A stretch of 64,000 nt of DNA from contig NZ_JAIZEN010000001.1 of the NCBI RefSeq assembly GCF_024189295.1, positions 248,001 through 312,000 on the forward strand. The letters are read 5' to 3'. Positions within the stretch are counted from its first letter, which is position 1. Each line of letters opens with the position of its first letter. The notes beneath the pieces are model-generated. The model saw nothing but the letters and a program-made list of their open reading frames with translations, was not told where the DNA came from and did not search any database. The position numbers and the translations under genes were made by a program. This DNA is from Halobacillus sp. A1. Its GTDB lineage: Bacteria > Bacillota > Bacilli > Bacillales > Halobacillaceae. This document shows, piece by piece, positions 45,071-59,650 of the stretch.

Positions 45071-46093
45071 ATGAGCCAATCATATAAAAAAGCCGGTGTA
45101 GATGTAGAAGCTGGTTATCAAGCTGTCGATCTCATGAAAAAACACGTAGCACGCACGATGCGTCCTGAAGTCATTGGCGGGCTGGGATCATTTGCCGGTC
45201 TATTTGACATCAGCTCCATGACGTATCAGCATCCCGTGCTCGTTACAGGAACGGACGGAGTCGGCACGAAGCTGAAGCTTGCCTTTGAAATGGACAAGCA
45301 CGATACAATAGGTATCGACGTGGTCGCCATGTGTGTGAACGATATCGTGGCTCAAGGCGCCGATCCGCTCCTTTTTCTCGACTATATCGCTTGTGGAAAA
45401 AACGAACCAGAGAAAATCGAACAAATCGTCAAAGGGATAGCGGATGGGTGCGAACAGTCTAACTGTGCACTTGTCGGCGGAGAGACAGCTGAAATGCCAG
45501 GCATGTATGACCCAAAAGAGTATGACCTGGCTGGTTTTGTCGTAGGAATGGCTGATAAAAATAAATTGATCACTGGAGGACAGATCAAGCCGGGCGATGT
45601 TTTAATCGGCTTGCCCTCAACTGGTGTGCATTCCAATGGGTTTTCCCTTGTACGTCGTATAATTGAAGAAGAAAATCTGGATCTTACCCAAAAGTATGGC
45701 TCTTTTTCCCAACCATTAGGAGAGGTGCTTTTAACTCCGACGAAAATATATACGAAGGCGATTCAAGCATTGAAAGCTGCTGTCGAGGTGAAAGGACTCG
45801 CTCACGTTACAGGCGGAGGCTTTTACGAAAATATTCCCCGGGCAATGCCTGAAGGGTTAGGAGCTGTCATTGAAACGCAAAGCTGGACGCCCCCTGAGAT
45901 TTTCAGCTTTTTGCAGCAGCAAGGCGGATTATCGACGGAAGATATGTTTGGCGTTTTCAACATGGGAATAGGGATGGTTGCGGCAGTTCCTGAAGCAGAC
46001 GTGGAAGCAGCCCTTCAATCCTTGAAAGAACAAGGAGAAGGAGCCGTCCGAATAGGACATGTCACAGCCGAAGAAGGAATTCAATGGTCATGA
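45071..46093 (+). CDS. purM: AIR synthase
   Basis: A 340-residue enzyme that cyclises FGAM to AIR with [35 protein letters not shown] and [13 protein letters not shown] are diagnostic. GGAGGAG upstream. Its stop overlaps the purN start (ATGA at 46090). Confidence 0.96.
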   Translation: MSQSYKKAGVDVEAGYQAVDLMKKHVARTMRPEVIGGLGSFAGLFDISSMTYQHPVLVTGTDGVGTKLKLAFEMDKHDTIGIDVVAMCVNDIVAQGADPLLFLDYIACGKNEPEKIEQIVKGIADGCEQSNCALVGGETAEMPGMYDPKEYDLAGFVVGMADKNKLITGGQIKPGDVLIGLPSTGVHSNGFSLVRRIIEEENLDLTQKYGSFSQPLGEVLLTPTKIYTKAIQALKAAVEVKGLAHVTGGGFYENIPRAMPEGLGAVIETQSWTPPEIFSFLQQQGGLSTEDMFGVFNMGIGMVAAVPEADVEAALQSLKEQGEGAVRIGHVTAEEGIQWS

Positions 46094-46671
46094 GTAACAA
46101 AATAGCCATATTCGCTTCAGGCACAGGCTCGAATTTCGATGCTATAATGGAAGCCTGCGATAAAGGAACTTTAAATGCCGACGTCACACTACTCGTTTCA
46201 GATAAAATGAATGCCGGCGTAATCGAAAAAGCCCAGAAACGTAACGTAGACACCGTCGTTTTTAACCCGAAATCATTCGAAAACAAAGCAGAATTCGAGA
46301 AAGCCCTGCTGGCCGACTGCCAGGCAAGAGACGTGGAATGGATCATCCTTGCAGGGTACATGAGGCTGATCGGCCCGACCTTGCTTGCAGCTTACCCCAA
46401 GCGCATCATCAACATCCATCCATCCCTCCTGCCCGCATTTCCAGGCAAGGATGCAATCGGACAAGCAATTGATAAAAAAGTAAAAGTGACGGGCGTAACC
46501 GTTCACTTCGTCGATGACGGTATGGACACCGGCCCGATCATCGCGCAGGAAGCGCTATCGATTTCAGAAGAAGATACAAAGGATGAGGTCCGACGCAAGA
46601 TTCAAGCCGTGGAGCATCAGCTCTATCCTCAAGTTATCCAATCTCTACTTACCAAGGAGGAAGCAAAATGA
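46090..46671 (+). CDS. purN: GAR transformylase
   Basis: A 193-residue formyltransferase using 10-formyl-THF. [18 protein letters not shown] is the nucleotide-binding start. Catalytic Asn and His are in [13 protein letters not shown], and Asp in [16 protein letters not shown] 46090 overlaps the purM stop; ATG 46084 two codons earlier is the alternative. It overlaps purH by 4 nt. Confidence 0.95.
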   Translation: MSNKIAIFASGTGSNFDAIMEACDKGTLNADVTLLVSDKMNAGVIEKAQKRNVDTVVFNPKSFENKAEFEKALLADCQARDVEWIILAGYMRLIGPTLLAAYPKRIINIHPSLLPAFPGKDAIGQAIDKKVKVTGVTVHFVDDGMDTGPIIAQEALSISEEDTKDEVRRKIQAVEHQLYPQVIQSLLTKEEAK

Positions 46672-48197
46672 AACGTGCATTACTGAGCGTATCCAATAAA
46701 GAAGGATTAAGTGAATTTGCGAAAGGGCTCATCGATCTTGGCTATGAGCTGATCTCTACTGGAGGCACCAAACGTGCGATTGAAGAAGCAGGGCTTCCCG
46801 TACTTTCTATTTCAGAAATAACAGAGTTTCCTGAAATCATGGACGGACGCGTGAAAACACTTCACCCTTCTGTACATGGTGGATTACTGGCTAAGCGCAG
46901 CAACGAGGAGCATATGCGTCAGCTGGATGAACTGAAAATCGGAACTATAGATTTAGTAGCAGTTAATTTATATCCTTTTAAACAAACGATTGCAAAACCG
47001 GATGTGACAGAAGCTGATGCTATCGAAAACATCGATATCGGCGGCCCGACGATGCTTCGCTCTGCAGCAAAAAGCTTTGAGGACGTAGCCGTTGTCGTCG
47101 ATCCAGAAGACTATCCTGAAGTCGTCAGTAGTCTTAAAGCTGGGGACCTGTCCTTCGAAGCCCGCAAAAAACTGGCAGCCAAAGTGTTCCGCCATACTGC
47201 AAACTATGACGCTATGATTGCAGAATACTTCGCTGACGTAACGGAGGAAGCGTACCCTGAAACCTACACCGTTACATATGAAAAAGTTCAATCCTTACGT
47301 TATGGAGAAAACCCTCATCAAACAGCTGCTTTCTATAAGAAAGCGAATTACGATGGCGCATCGCTGGCAAATGCTGAGCAGCTGAACGGTAAAGAGCTTT
47401 CTTATAATAATATCCAGGATGCCAACGCCGCTTTAGATGTGGTGTTAGAGTTCAGTAAACCGGCAGCTGTCGCTGTGAAGCACATGAACCCTTGCGGAGT
47501 GGGGACAGGGGAGACTATTTTTGAAGCGTATGGCAAAGCCTACGCTGGAGATCCTGTATCTATTTTCGGTGGAATAGTCGCTCTTAATCGTGAAGTCGAT
47601 GAACAAACAGCTGCCAAGCTGAAGGAAATTTTCCTGGAGATTGTTATCGCTCCTTCATACAGCAAAGAAGCGCTCGATATTTTAACTAAGAAGAAGAACT
47701 TACGTGTGCTAAAAGCAGATATGAAGAAGCCCGAAAGCCAGACTCATAAATTAACGTCAGTAAGCGGAGGCATGCTCGTTCAAGATACGGATGAAGGGAC
47801 TCTTGAAGACGTAGAGCTTGAAGTAGCCACAGAGCGCCAGCCGACTGAACAGGAACTCAAAGATTTAGAGCTTGGATGGAAAGTAGTGAAACATGTTAAA
47901 TCGAACGCAATTGTTGCAGCGAAGTCCGATCAGACCGTCGGTGTCGGCGCAGGTCAGATGAATCGAGTCGGTGCTGCTAAAATCGCTTTTGAACAAGCAG
48001 GCGATCAAGCAAAAGGTGCCATCATGGCTTCTGATGCCTTTTTCCCAATGCCGGATACGGTCGAAACCGCTGCTGAAGCAGGAATAACAGCCATTATCCA
48101 GCCGGGAGGCTCTAAGCGTGACCAGGATTCCATTGATGCTTGCAACAAGCATGGCATAGCCATGGTGTTTACGAAAATGCGTCATTTCAAACACTAA
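46668..48197 (+). CDS. purH: AICAR transformylase / IMP cyclohydrolase
   Basis: A 509-residue two-domain enzyme for the last two steps to IMP. The N-terminal MGS-like cyclohydrolase has [16 protein letters not shown] and [17 protein letters not shown]. The C-terminal transformylase has [16 protein letters not shown] and [28 protein letters not shown] upstream. ATGA overlap with purN. Confidence 0.96.
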   Translation: MKRALLSVSNKEGLSEFAKGLIDLGYELISTGGTKRAIEEAGLPVLSISEITEFPEIMDGRVKTLHPSVHGGLLAKRSNEEHMRQLDELKIGTIDLVAVNLYPFKQTIAKPDVTEADAIENIDIGGPTMLRSAAKSFEDVAVVVDPEDYPEVVSSLKAGDLSFEARKKLAAKVFRHTANYDAMIAEYFADVTEEAYPETYTVTYEKVQSLRYGENPHQTAAFYKKANYDGASLANAEQLNGKELSYNNIQDANAALDVVLEFSKPAAVAVKHMNPCGVGTGETIFEAYGKAYAGDPVSIFGGIVALNREVDEQTAAKLKEIFLEIVIAPSYSKEALDILTKKKNLRVLKADMKKPESQTHKLTSVSGGMLVQDTDEGTLEDVELEVATERQPTEQELKDLELGWKVVKHVKSNAIVAAKSDQTVGVGAGQMNRVGAAKIAFEQAGDQAKGAIMASDAFFPMPDTVETAAEAGITAIIQPGGSKRDQDSIDACNKHGIAMVFTKMRHFKH

Positions 48198-48215
48198 GTG
48201 AAGGAGAGAAACGAC

Positions 48216-49493
48216 ATGAAAGTTTTAGTGATCGGACGAGGCGGGCGTGAGCACAGCCTTATACAGAAGTTCTCCCAAAGTCCTCAAGTGATCGACCTTT
48301 ATGCTGCTCCAGGTAATGCAGGTATGGAACGAGAGGCGGAATGTGTAGCGATTCCAGAAACAAATCATGACGAGCTCATCACTTTTGCTAAAGAAAATAA
48401 AGTGGACCTGACCTTTGTAGGCCCCGAGAATCCTTTGCTGGATGGGATTGTCGATCGTTTCCAAGAAGCGGGCTTGCTCGTATTCGGTCCTTCAAAAGCC
48501 GCCGCTCTCATTGAAGGAAGCAAACATTTTGCTAAACAAATCATGAAAAAATACAGCATTCCTACCGCTGATTACGAAGCGTTTACAGATGCTGAACAAG
48601 CGAAGGATTATATCAGGGCAAAAGGCGCGCCGATTGTTGTGAAAGCAGACGGACTGGCCGCCGGTAAAGGTGTAGTGGTAGCTGACACGATCGACCAGGC
48701 ATTAGAAGCCGTCGAAGATATGCTGTTAGATGGGCAATTCGGAGAAGCCAGTCAGGAAATAGTCGTCGAAGAATTTTTAGAAGGCGCCGAGTTTTCCCTG
48801 ATGGCATTCGTTAATGGCGAAAACGTCTATCCTATGGTGACAGCCAAAGATCATAAGCGTGCTTATGAAGGTGATCAAGGACCGAATACAGGAGGCATGG
48901 GGGCATTTGCTCCCGCACCGGACTTGCCTGAACAATCCTATCAATTCGCCGTAGAATCCATCTTACAAAAAACAGCCTCCGCTTTAGTAGAGGAGGGGCG
49001 TACATTTACAGGTATTCTATATGCAGGACTGATCCAGACAGCCAAAGGTCCAAAAGTCATCGAATTCAACGCAAGATTCGGAGACCCTGAAACACAGGTC
49101 GTCCTGCCCCTGCTGGAAAATGATTTAGTTCAAGTCGTCCTTGACGTACTGGATCGTAAAAATCCACAGCTCCAGTGGGCAGACCAAGCTTGTGCAGGCG
49201 TGGTTGTCGCTTCAGCCGGTTACCCTGGAAGCTATAAAAAAGGGGTAGCTTTACCTGAATGGTCTGAAGAAAGCGGACTATTTGCGGTACATGCCGGTAC
49301 GAAAAAGGTTAATGACGGTTATGTCTCTGACGGAGGCCGAGTTCTACTGTTCGGGACGAAAGCTCCCGATTTAGCCAGCGCCCTTCAAAGTGTCAATAAA
49401 GCTTTAAAAGTGTTTGACGAAACGGAAGACTTCTTTTACAGGAACGATATCGGGAAGTCAGCTATTATTGCGGCGAATCAAAACGTAGAGTAG
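48216..49493 (+). CDS. purD: GAR synthetase
   Basis: A 425-residue ATP-grasp enzyme joining glycine to phosphoribosylamine. MKVLVIGRGGREHSL start (usually GGGGREHAL), VVKADGLAAGKGVVVA, and EFNARFGDPETQVVLPLL at the metal site. ATG 48216 has GAAGGAG upstream; GTG 48198 precedes it. Last gene of the operon, with a terminator 95 nt downstream. Confidence 0.95.
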   Translation: MKVLVIGRGGREHSLIQKFSQSPQVIDLYAAPGNAGMEREAECVAIPETNHDELITFAKENKVDLTFVGPENPLLDGIVDRFQEAGLLVFGPSKAAALIEGSKHFAKQIMKKYSIPTADYEAFTDAEQAKDYIRAKGAPIVVKADGLAAGKGVVVADTIDQALEAVEDMLLDGQFGEASQEIVVEEFLEGAEFSLMAFVNGENVYPMVTAKDHKRAYEGDQGPNTGGMGAFAPAPDLPEQSYQFAVESILQKTASALVEEGRTFTGILYAGLIQTAKGPKVIEFNARFGDPETQVVLPLLENDLVQVVLDVLDRKNPQLQWADQACAGVVVASAGYPGSYKKGVALPEWSEESGLFAVHAGTKKVNDGYVSDGGRVLLFGTKAPDLASALQSVNKALKVFDETEDFFYRNDIGKSAIIAANQNVE

Positions 49494-49562
49494 AGCTGCT
49501 ACTGTTCCGATAATTACCGAAATGACGAATCCTACGTCAGTCAAGTATTCCAAAAAATCCAT
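49458..49562 (-). CDS. Possible small membrane protein, antisense to the end of purD
   Basis: A 34-codon frame on the minus strand: MDFLEYLTDVGF, then one hydrophobic segment (about residues 10-29), then RRNNS. This resembles small single-helix membrane proteins such as the YvrJ type. AAAGGA lies 12 nt before the ATG, which is far. It overlaps the last 36 nt of purD and starts just inside the purD terminator. No clear promoter is seen. It could be chance. Confidence 0.3.
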   Translation of the reverse strand: MDFLEYLTDVGFVISVIIGTVAALLYVLIRRNNS

Positions 49563-49587
49563 ATCATACAACATCCTTTACATGATC

Positions 49588-49612
49588 AGGCGGGGCTTCC
49601 CGCCTTTTTTTA
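49588..49612 (+). terminator. Terminator of the pur operon
   Basis: Perfect 7-bp stem AGGCGGG GCTT CCCGCCT followed by TTTTTTT. Confidence 0.92.
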
Positions 49613-49647
49613 TTTTCTGGCTTTTTTTATCACGTTGTAAATTCTGT

Positions 49648-50083
49648 GTGAAGGAAAAACGCTTCACTCCGTTGTTTTGCTTATGCGTACGGTCCTGACC
49701 ACTCGCCTCCGCTTTTCTTTATGTCCAGCTCCGGTGGCCAGACACTCGTGACATAAGCAATCTCCCTCCATCGGGAAAGACCGCCCGATTACGGGATTTT
49801 GCTTATGCATGTCGTGTCTACCCGGCCGCCTCCGCTTTTCTAATGTCCAGCTCCGGCTCGCAGGCCCTAGCGACATAAGCAATCCAACTTCGTGAAGGAA
49901 AAACGCTTCACTCCGTTGTTTTGCTTATGCGTACGGTCCTGACCACTCGCCTCCGCTTTTCTAATGTCCAGCTCCGGCGGCCAGACACTCGTGACATAAG
50001 CAATCTCCCTCCATCGGGAAAGATCGCCCGATTACGGGATTTTGCTTATGCATGTCGTGTCTACCCGGCCGCCTCCGCTTTTC
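49648..50083. repeat. Tandem array of palindromic units with alternating hairpin linkers
   Basis: Four units begin with TTGCTTATG at 49677, 49799, 49921 and 50042. The first three end with CATAAGCAA (49760, 49882 and 50003), making palindromes of about 84 bp; the fourth is cut off near 50083. Each unit contains CGCCTCCGCTTTTC and GTCCAGCTCCGG. Two linkers alternate: one with GTGAAG...CTTCAC, one with ATCGGG...CCCGAT, each a hairpin. The period is 121-123 bp and the super-period about 244 bp, the two super-units being nearly identical. Open frames crossing it are by-products. Confidence 0.85.
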
Positions 50084-50143
50084 TTTATGCGAACGGTATC
50101 ATGGTGTGTTACGATAGAAAAAATGAATCAGGGAGGCAGCTTC

Positions 50144-51889
50144 ATGAACGAGCAACGCTTTCGCTGGCGTAATCGACAGCTCAGGGAACATACGGCTGTT
50201 GTAGATGGGAAGCTAGCACCAACAAAACTGATTAAAAACACTACTTATTTAAATGTCTATCTCAAGCAATGGTTGCAAGGTCATATATGGATCTACAACG
50301 ATCGCATTATCTACTCTGGTCCAGAATGGCCGCCTTCAACGGAAGGGACAGAAATTATAGATGGCAGCGAGAGCTATATCGTTCCAGGCTATATTGAGCC
50401 TCACGCTCATCCTTTTCAGTTATATAATCCCCGTAGTCTCGCTGAATATGCAGCTGGGACCGGGACGACGACTTTGATCAACGATAACTTGATGTGGTTA
50501 TTGTTAACCGATAAAGAAAAAGCGTTTTCTTTATTAGAAGAATTTATGAATGTTCCCGCTTCTATGTACTGGTGGGCCCGCTTCGATTCTCAGTCGACTC
50601 TTCATGACGAAGAGCAGGAAGAGTTTGAAGAACAGGTGCTGCCATGGCTTCAGCATGATGCAGTTATTCAAGGTGGTGAATTGACCGCCTGGCCTGATGT
50701 GCTTTATGGCGGTGATGATCAAATGCTTCACTGGATGCAGGAAACGAAGCGATCCCGTAAACCTATGGAAGGTCATCTACCCGGAGCCTCGTGGAAAACT
50801 TTAGTGAAAATGAAGCTCCTCGGTTTAGATTCTGAGCACGAATCCATGACAGCTGATGAAGTCATTGAGCGTTTGTCACATGGATATCAAACCGGACTGC
50901 GTAACTCTTCGATTCGTCCAGATCTTCCAAATATCCTTAAAGGTTTAATAGAGAAAAATCATCAGCAGTATGATCGGATGATGTTTACGACTGATGGATC
51001 TACGCCTGGCTTCTATCGTGAAGGAGTGATCAATCCTTGTATTAAAATCGCGTTAGAAGCTGGAATCAAAGATGTGGATGCTTATATGATGGGTTCCTAT
51101 CATGCTGCCAGACACTTTGGTATTGATGATCGTCTCGGGAGCCTGGCACCAGGTCGTGTCGCTCACTTGAACTTTTTATCAAGCCGGGACAACCCTAATC
51201 CGCACTCAGTTTTAGCTAAAGGCGAATGGGTACGTAAAGACGATAAGCTGGTATCTAAAAATGAAGAGTTCCCATGGGAAACGTATGGTCTAGAGCCCCT
51301 GTCTCTTTCTTTTGATATAACGGATGATGATCTCCAATTCTCGATGCCTGTAGGAATGGAAATGGTCAATGAAGTGATTATGAAACCTTATGCGCTTGAT
51401 CTTGATGCTTCCGTTGATCGGATTCCCGCTGAGAACGATGAGGCATTTCTGACGCTCATTGATCGTGATGGGGAGTGGAAAGTCAATACACTGCTAAAAG
51501 GATTTACGGATTCCCTGGGAGCGTTGATCAGCTCCTATTCCAACACGGGTGATTTAATTTTGCTTGGTAAATCAAGGGCGGATATGAAGCTTGCCTTTCG
51601 TCGACTGAAGGAAATAGGCGGGGGTATCGTTCTGGTAGATGATGGGGAAATCGTTTATGAACTTCCTCTATCTTTAGGAGGCGTCATGACAGATATTCCA
51701 ATGGAAGAGCTTATGGATAGGGAGAAAGAGTTAAAAGAAATACTTAAAAAATACGGATACACTTATGGTGATCCTGTATATACCTTACTATTCTTATCTT
51801 CCATGCATCTTCCTTTTATAAGGATCACTCCAGTCGGAATTGTCGATGTTAAAAAGAATGAGGTTCTCTACCCCGCCATCATGCGATAG
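50144..51889 (+). CDS. yerA: Adenine deaminase-related amidohydrolase YerA
   Basis: A 581-residue amidohydrolase similar to adenine deaminase (AdeC) but of the YerA branch, whose own substrate is not settled. PGYIEPHAHP gives the HxH metal ligands, MEGHLPGASW the next His, and MMFTTDGSTPG the catalytic Asp; the C-terminal domain has GGGIVLVDDGEIVYELPLSLGGVM. ATG 50144 has GGGAGG 7 nt upstream; the longer frame runs back into the repeat array. The place after purD matches B. subtilis and fits purine salvage. Confidence 0.88.
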   Translation: MNEQRFRWRNRQLREHTAVVDGKLAPTKLIKNTTYLNVYLKQWLQGHIWIYNDRIIYSGPEWPPSTEGTEIIDGSESYIVPGYIEPHAHPFQLYNPRSLAEYAAGTGTTTLINDNLMWLLLTDKEKAFSLLEEFMNVPASMYWWARFDSQSTLHDEEQEEFEEQVLPWLQHDAVIQGGELTAWPDVLYGGDDQMLHWMQETKRSRKPMEGHLPGASWKTLVKMKLLGLDSEHESMTADEVIERLSHGYQTGLRNSSIRPDLPNILKGLIEKNHQQYDRMMFTTDGSTPGFYREGVINPCIKIALEAGIKDVDAYMMGSYHAARHFGIDDRLGSLAPGRVAHLNFLSSRDNPNPHSVLAKGEWVRKDDKLVSKNEEFPWETYGLEPLSLSFDITDDDLQFSMPVGMEMVNEVIMKPYALDLDASVDRIPAENDEAFLTLIDRDGEWKVNTLLKGFTDSLGALISSYSNTGDLILLGKSRADMKLAFRRLKEIGGGIVLVDDGEIVYELPLSLGGVMTDIPMEELMDREKELKEILKKYGYTYGDPVYTLLFLSSMHLPFIRITPVGIVDVKKNEVLYPAIMR

Positions 51890-51928
51890 ACTAAAGTAGA
51901 AAACTTTAGAGAGTAAGGTGTATGGGGT

Positions 51929-52930
51929 ATGAGACAATTCATTGTAATGTTCTCAGCAGTGATTTTATTGTTGCTGACTGCTTGCAGCGGTGATGGTTCT
52001 AGTAAGGACGAGCATCCTGAAGAGGAAACTTCAGGGATTACGACCGGCCCTGTTTATCCTTTGACGGGGATTCCGGCCGAGGATGAAGTGGACGAGCGAG
52101 TGTTTTCAGTGATGGTCAGTAACTCTAAAGAAGCGCGTCCTCAATCAGGCTTAAGCAAGGCTGATATTGTTTACGAAATACTGGCAGAAGGTCAAATTAC
52201 AAGATTACTTGCACTGTATCAAAGCGAGTTGCCTGAAGAGATCGGCCCAATCCGCAGTGCACGTCCCTATTTTGCTGAGATAGCCGGAGGATACGACGCT
52301 GTATTCGCGTACCACGGAGCTGCTGGTTTCATTAACGCGGGCATTCAATCGAGCGGGATTGATTATGCTGACGGGGCAAAGTACGATAATGATGGTATTC
52401 TTTTCAAACGGACGTCGGAACGGCAGGCTCCGCATAATTCCTACTTATTAACTGACGGCTTTTCACAGTTTCTTGAAAATAAGGGCTATGATAGTGAAAA
52501 AGACATTGAGCCTTTACCATTCAGTGGAGGAATTCATTCAGCTGGAGAACCTGCGGGAGAGGTGACCATCACCTACCATGCCGGAGAAACCGTGACATTT
52601 GATTATGATGAAGAGCGCGGGCGGTATTTGCGGTCAAGTAATGGGGTTCCGAGTATAGACGCGGAAAACGATGAACCTATCACTCTTTCGAACGTCTTTA
52701 TTATAAAAACGTCCCATGAAGTTGTTGATGATAAAGGGCGGCGTGAAATCGACCTTACTTCTGGCGGAGAAGGATATTTACTTCAAAATGGGGAACAAAT
52801 TAATGTAGAATGGAAGAATGTAGGCGGAAGGATTTTACCGTATAAAAAGGATGAACCTGTTGATTTCCTGCCGGGCCGAACTTGGGTGAACGTAATCCCG
52901 GAAAATACAGGACATGTAACAGTGGATTAA
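51929..52930 (+). CDS. yerB: DUF3048 lipoprotein
   Basis: A 333-residue lipoprotein with signal peptide and lipobox LLTAC, a short acidic spacer, then a DUF3048 domain in two parts: VFSVMVSNSKEARPQSGLSKADIVYEILAEGQITRLLALYQ...GPIRSARPYFAEIA and the C-terminal FLPGRTWVNVIPENTGHV. Exported and anchored to the outer face of the membrane. Role unknown. It precedes yerC by 17 nt. Confidence 0.88.
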   Translation: MRQFIVMFSAVILLLLTACSGDGSSKDEHPEEETSGITTGPVYPLTGIPAEDEVDERVFSVMVSNSKEARPQSGLSKADIVYEILAEGQITRLLALYQSELPEEIGPIRSARPYFAEIAGGYDAVFAYHGAAGFINAGIQSSGIDYADGAKYDNDGILFKRTSERQAPHNSYLLTDGFSQFLENKGYDSEKDIEPLPFSGGIHSAGEPAGEVTITYHAGETVTFDYDEERGRYLRSSNGVPSIDAENDEPITLSNVFIIKTSHEVVDDKGRREIDLTSGGEGYLLQNGEQINVEWKNVGGRILPYKKDEPVDFLPGRTWVNVIPENTGHVTVD

Positions 52931-52947
52931 AAGGGGAGGGCAAACAA

Positions 52948-53250
52948 GTGCAAATTGATAAATTAAGGGGAAAGACATTGGATCAGCTTTTTGAAGCTAT
53001 TTTATCTTTGAAGGACGTAGAGGAATGTTATGAGTTTTTTGACGATTTAGCGACGATGAACGAGGTCCAGTCGCTCGCTCAGCGATTAGAAGTCGCAAGG
53101 ATGCTTCGTGAAGGGTTTACTTATCATAAGATTGAAACAGAAACGGGAGCATCAACAGCTACAATTTCCAGAGTGAAGCGCTGCTTAAATTATGGGAACG
53201 ATGCGTATACTCTGGCATTGGATCGTGTCCAAGAAAAAAGAACTGAATAG
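52948..53250 (+). CDS. yerC: TrpR-like protein YerC
   Basis: A 100-residue all-helical protein of the TrpR/YerC/YecD family with the HTH region LAQRLEVARMLREGFTYHKIETETGASTATISRVKRCL. A DNA-binding role is expected, target unknown. GTG 52948 has GGGGAGGG upstream; the frame open from 52882 lies inside yerB. Confidence 0.9.
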   Translation: MQIDKLRGKTLDQLFEAILSLKDVEECYEFFDDLATMNEVQSLAQRLEVARMLREGFTYHKIETETGASTATISRVKRCLNYGNDAYTLALDRVQEKRTE

Positions 53251-53256
53251 AACGAG

Positions 53257-53286
53257 AAACCGTCCTTTAAGTGAGGACGGTTTTTT
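53257..53286 (+). terminator. Terminator after yerC
   Basis: Stem AAACCGTCCT / AGGACGGTTT followed by T-rich sequence. Confidence 0.9.
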
Positions 53287-53426
53287 GATGATGATGGAGT
53301 GTTATGCTCGCAAGGCCTGACCATTCACCACTGAAGTACGTTATCCTCTCAAATGAAGCGAGGCACGAAATCAAAAACTACTAACAAAAACCTTCATTTT
53401 TTCTTTGCAAAAATCCCTCGTATCGA

Positions 53427-53456
53427 TTCATGTAGACAGCTAAAGTTTGCTATAAT
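53427..53456 (+). promoter_or_regulatory. Promoter of pcrB-pcrA-ligA-camS
   Basis: TTCATG (53427-53432), 18-bp spacer ending TGC, TATAAT (53451-53456). The TGN before TATAAT is an extended -10. Confidence 0.7.
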
Positions 53457-53496
53457 ATATGAATGAACTAAAGGAAATTCTGGAGGAATATATGAC

Positions 53497-54180
53497 GTGT
53501 TGAACGTGAAAAATTGGAGCCATGTGTTCAAGCTGGATCCAAATAAATCCATAGAGGAAAGATACTTAAAAGATCTTTGTGAATCAGGGACAGACGCCAT
53601 TATCATAGGGGGAACGGACGGAATCACTTTTGATAATGTGTTCGATTTGCAGGATAGAGTTCAGAAATACGATATTACATGTATTCTTGAGGTTTCTACG
53701 ATGGAAGCCATTATGCCTGGCTTTAACGGCTATTTCATCCCTCTCGTTTTGAATAGTCGTGAAAAGCGCTACGTCATGGACATCCAGCATCAAGCGGTCA
53801 AAGAGTACGGCGACTGGATTGACTGGAGAGAGATGGCGGTCGAAGGTTATTGTGTGATGAATGAACAAGCCAAAGTGTTTGAAGCAGCACAATGTCAGCT
53901 TCCTTCTAAAGAGGATGTCCTCGCCTATGCAAAAATGGCGGAGCACATGTTCAACCTGCCTATTTTCTATTTAGAGTACAGCGGTACTTGGGGAGATGCT
54001 GAATTAGTGCGTGACGTTGCCGCTGAGCTGAAACAGACGGTCTTATTTTACGGCGGAGGCATTGAAACTCTTGAGCAGGCGAAGATTATGAAAGAACATG
54101 CAGACGTTATCGTCGTCGGTAATATTATATATGAAGATGTACAAGCTGCGTTACAAACGGTGAACGCGTGTAAGCATTAA
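53497..54180 (+). CDS. pcrB: Heptaprenylglyceryl phosphate synthase
   Basis: A 227-residue TIM-barrel prenyltransferase that joins heptaprenyl diphosphate to glycerol-1-phosphate, making an archaeal-type ether lipid in Bacilli. WSHVFKLDPNKSI, AIIIGGTDGITFDN, YLEYSGTWGD and FYGGGIETLEQA are the phosphate-binding and substrate motifs. Start GTG 53497 has TGGAGGA 9 nt upstream; an ATG at 53492 reads ATGACGTGTTGA and stops. First gene before pcrA. Confidence 0.93.
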   Translation: MLNVKNWSHVFKLDPNKSIEERYLKDLCESGTDAIIIGGTDGITFDNVFDLQDRVQKYDITCILEVSTMEAIMPGFNGYFIPLVLNSREKRYVMDIQHQAVKEYGDWIDWREMAVEGYCVMNEQAKVFEAAQCQLPSKEDVLAYAKMAEHMFNLPIFYLEYSGTWGDAELVRDVAAELKQTVLFYGGGIETLEQAKIMKEHADVIVVGNIIYEDVQAALQTVNACKH

Positions 54181-54204
54181 TACTTAAAAAGGAAGGTGTC
54201 CTTG

Positions 54205-58454
<4,250 letters not shown>

Positions 58455-58469
58455 TGGGGAGTGGAATGA

Positions 58470-59648
58470 ATGAGCAAGCTGCACGCACTTTTACTAGCGA
58501 TGGTCCTGATTGTCAGCGCGTGTACACCTGTATACGATAATACAGATGAAGTCGTCCGTGAAACAACAGAAGAGGATAATGGACAGTCGGCTATAATTCC
58601 AAATTATAATGTGACCGATGATAACTATCGTATGATTTTAACAGAGGGAAGCTCGAAAATATCGGCGGCTCGTGGAGTGACGACGAACCAAATGGGAAAT
58701 CGGCTCGATATTGCTGAGTTTGAAGGCGGACTGCAGCGCCACTCTAAAGAATTTTTCAGTACAGAAGACTATTACTTTCAACCCGGACAGTACCTTGATG
58801 ATAGTACAATATACAGCTGGCTTGGCCGCTATGAGGAAGCCACCATTACTGACGAAGAAACAACAGATCCAGGCAATCCTGAAGGTTTAAATCCAGCTTT
58901 AGATGAAGAATCAGCTTCTGAGGAAGAATTCAGAGAGAATCCTCGTTACATTTCTAATATTGTGGAACAGGATTATCTTGTCCGTAAAGATGATGACGTC
59001 GTAGAAGTATCTGGAATGACCATTGGAATATCCATGCGTTCCGCCTATGAGTTTGAATCAGAAGGGCGGAATTATTCAGAGGATATCCCGACCAGCGAAT
59101 CGTTATCCCGAGGCCAGGAGTATGCCGATACTATTTTAAAAAGGATTAGGGAAAGAGAAGAACTGCAAGATATTCCAGTAGTTTTTGCAATATATGAAGA
59201 GGAAGACGACAACTCAGAAACTCCTGGGAACTTCTTAAGCAAAGGTTATGCTGAGGGCTCCGATAACTCGGTAGGAGGCTGGGATGAAATTAACGAAGAT
59301 TACGTTTTATTCCCTTCCAGTCAAGCAGAAGAAGAGCATTTTGACGATTCTGAGATTTTCTCTGACTTCCGAACAGAAGTTTCGGACTACTTTCCTAACT
59401 TTGTCGGTATGATTGCGAATGGCTTTTACGTAGATGATGAATTGCAAGATGTTAAAATCGACATTCCGATTCAATTTGATTCTCAAACAGAAGTGACCGG
59501 ATTCACCCAATATATATATAGTCTTGTCAATGAAATGTTTGAAGACCATTATTCAATAGAAGTGAAAATTAACAGTATGGATCAGCAAGAGAGTCTGATT
59601 GTTAAGAAACCTGGACAAGAGGAACCTTTCATCCATATTTACGAATGA
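58470..59648 (+). CDS. camS: CamS-family sex pheromone lipoprotein
   Basis: A 392-residue lipoprotein (YerH in B. subtilis). Signal peptide with lipobox VSAC, then a CamS domain; the region is rich in Asp and Glu. In Enterococcus and Staphylococcus the cleaved signal peptide of CamS acts as a peptide pheromone; whether that holds here is unknown. It follows ligA by 15 nt and a terminator closes the operon. Confidence 0.9.
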   Translation: MSKLHALLLAMVLIVSACTPVYDNTDEVVRETTEEDNGQSAIIPNYNVTDDNYRMILTEGSSKISAARGVTTNQMGNRLDIAEFEGGLQRHSKEFFSTEDYYFQPGQYLDDSTIYSWLGRYEEATITDEETTDPGNPEGLNPALDEESASEEEFRENPRYISNIVEQDYLVRKDDDVVEVSGMTIGISMRSAYEFESEGRNYSEDIPTSESLSRGQEYADTILKRIREREELQDIPVVFAIYEEEDDNSETPGNFLSKGYAEGSDNSVGGWDEINEDYVLFPSSQAEEEHFDDSEIFSDFRTEVSDYFPNFVGMIANGFYVDDELQDVKIDIPIQFDSQTEVTGFTQYIYSLVNEMFEDHYSIEVKINSMDQQESLIVKKPGQEEPFIHIYE

Positions 59649-59650
59649 TG

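Noticed and set aside
49648-50083. CRISPR array
   Set aside because: There are only four units of about 122 bp. They are long palindromes with two alternating repeated linkers, not short repeats with unique spacers. No cas gene is present.
49664-50172. Open frames of 72-83 codons on both strands in the tandem repeat array
   Set aside because: They follow the palindromic repeat units and lack ribosome binding sites. Their protein sense arises from repeated DNA.
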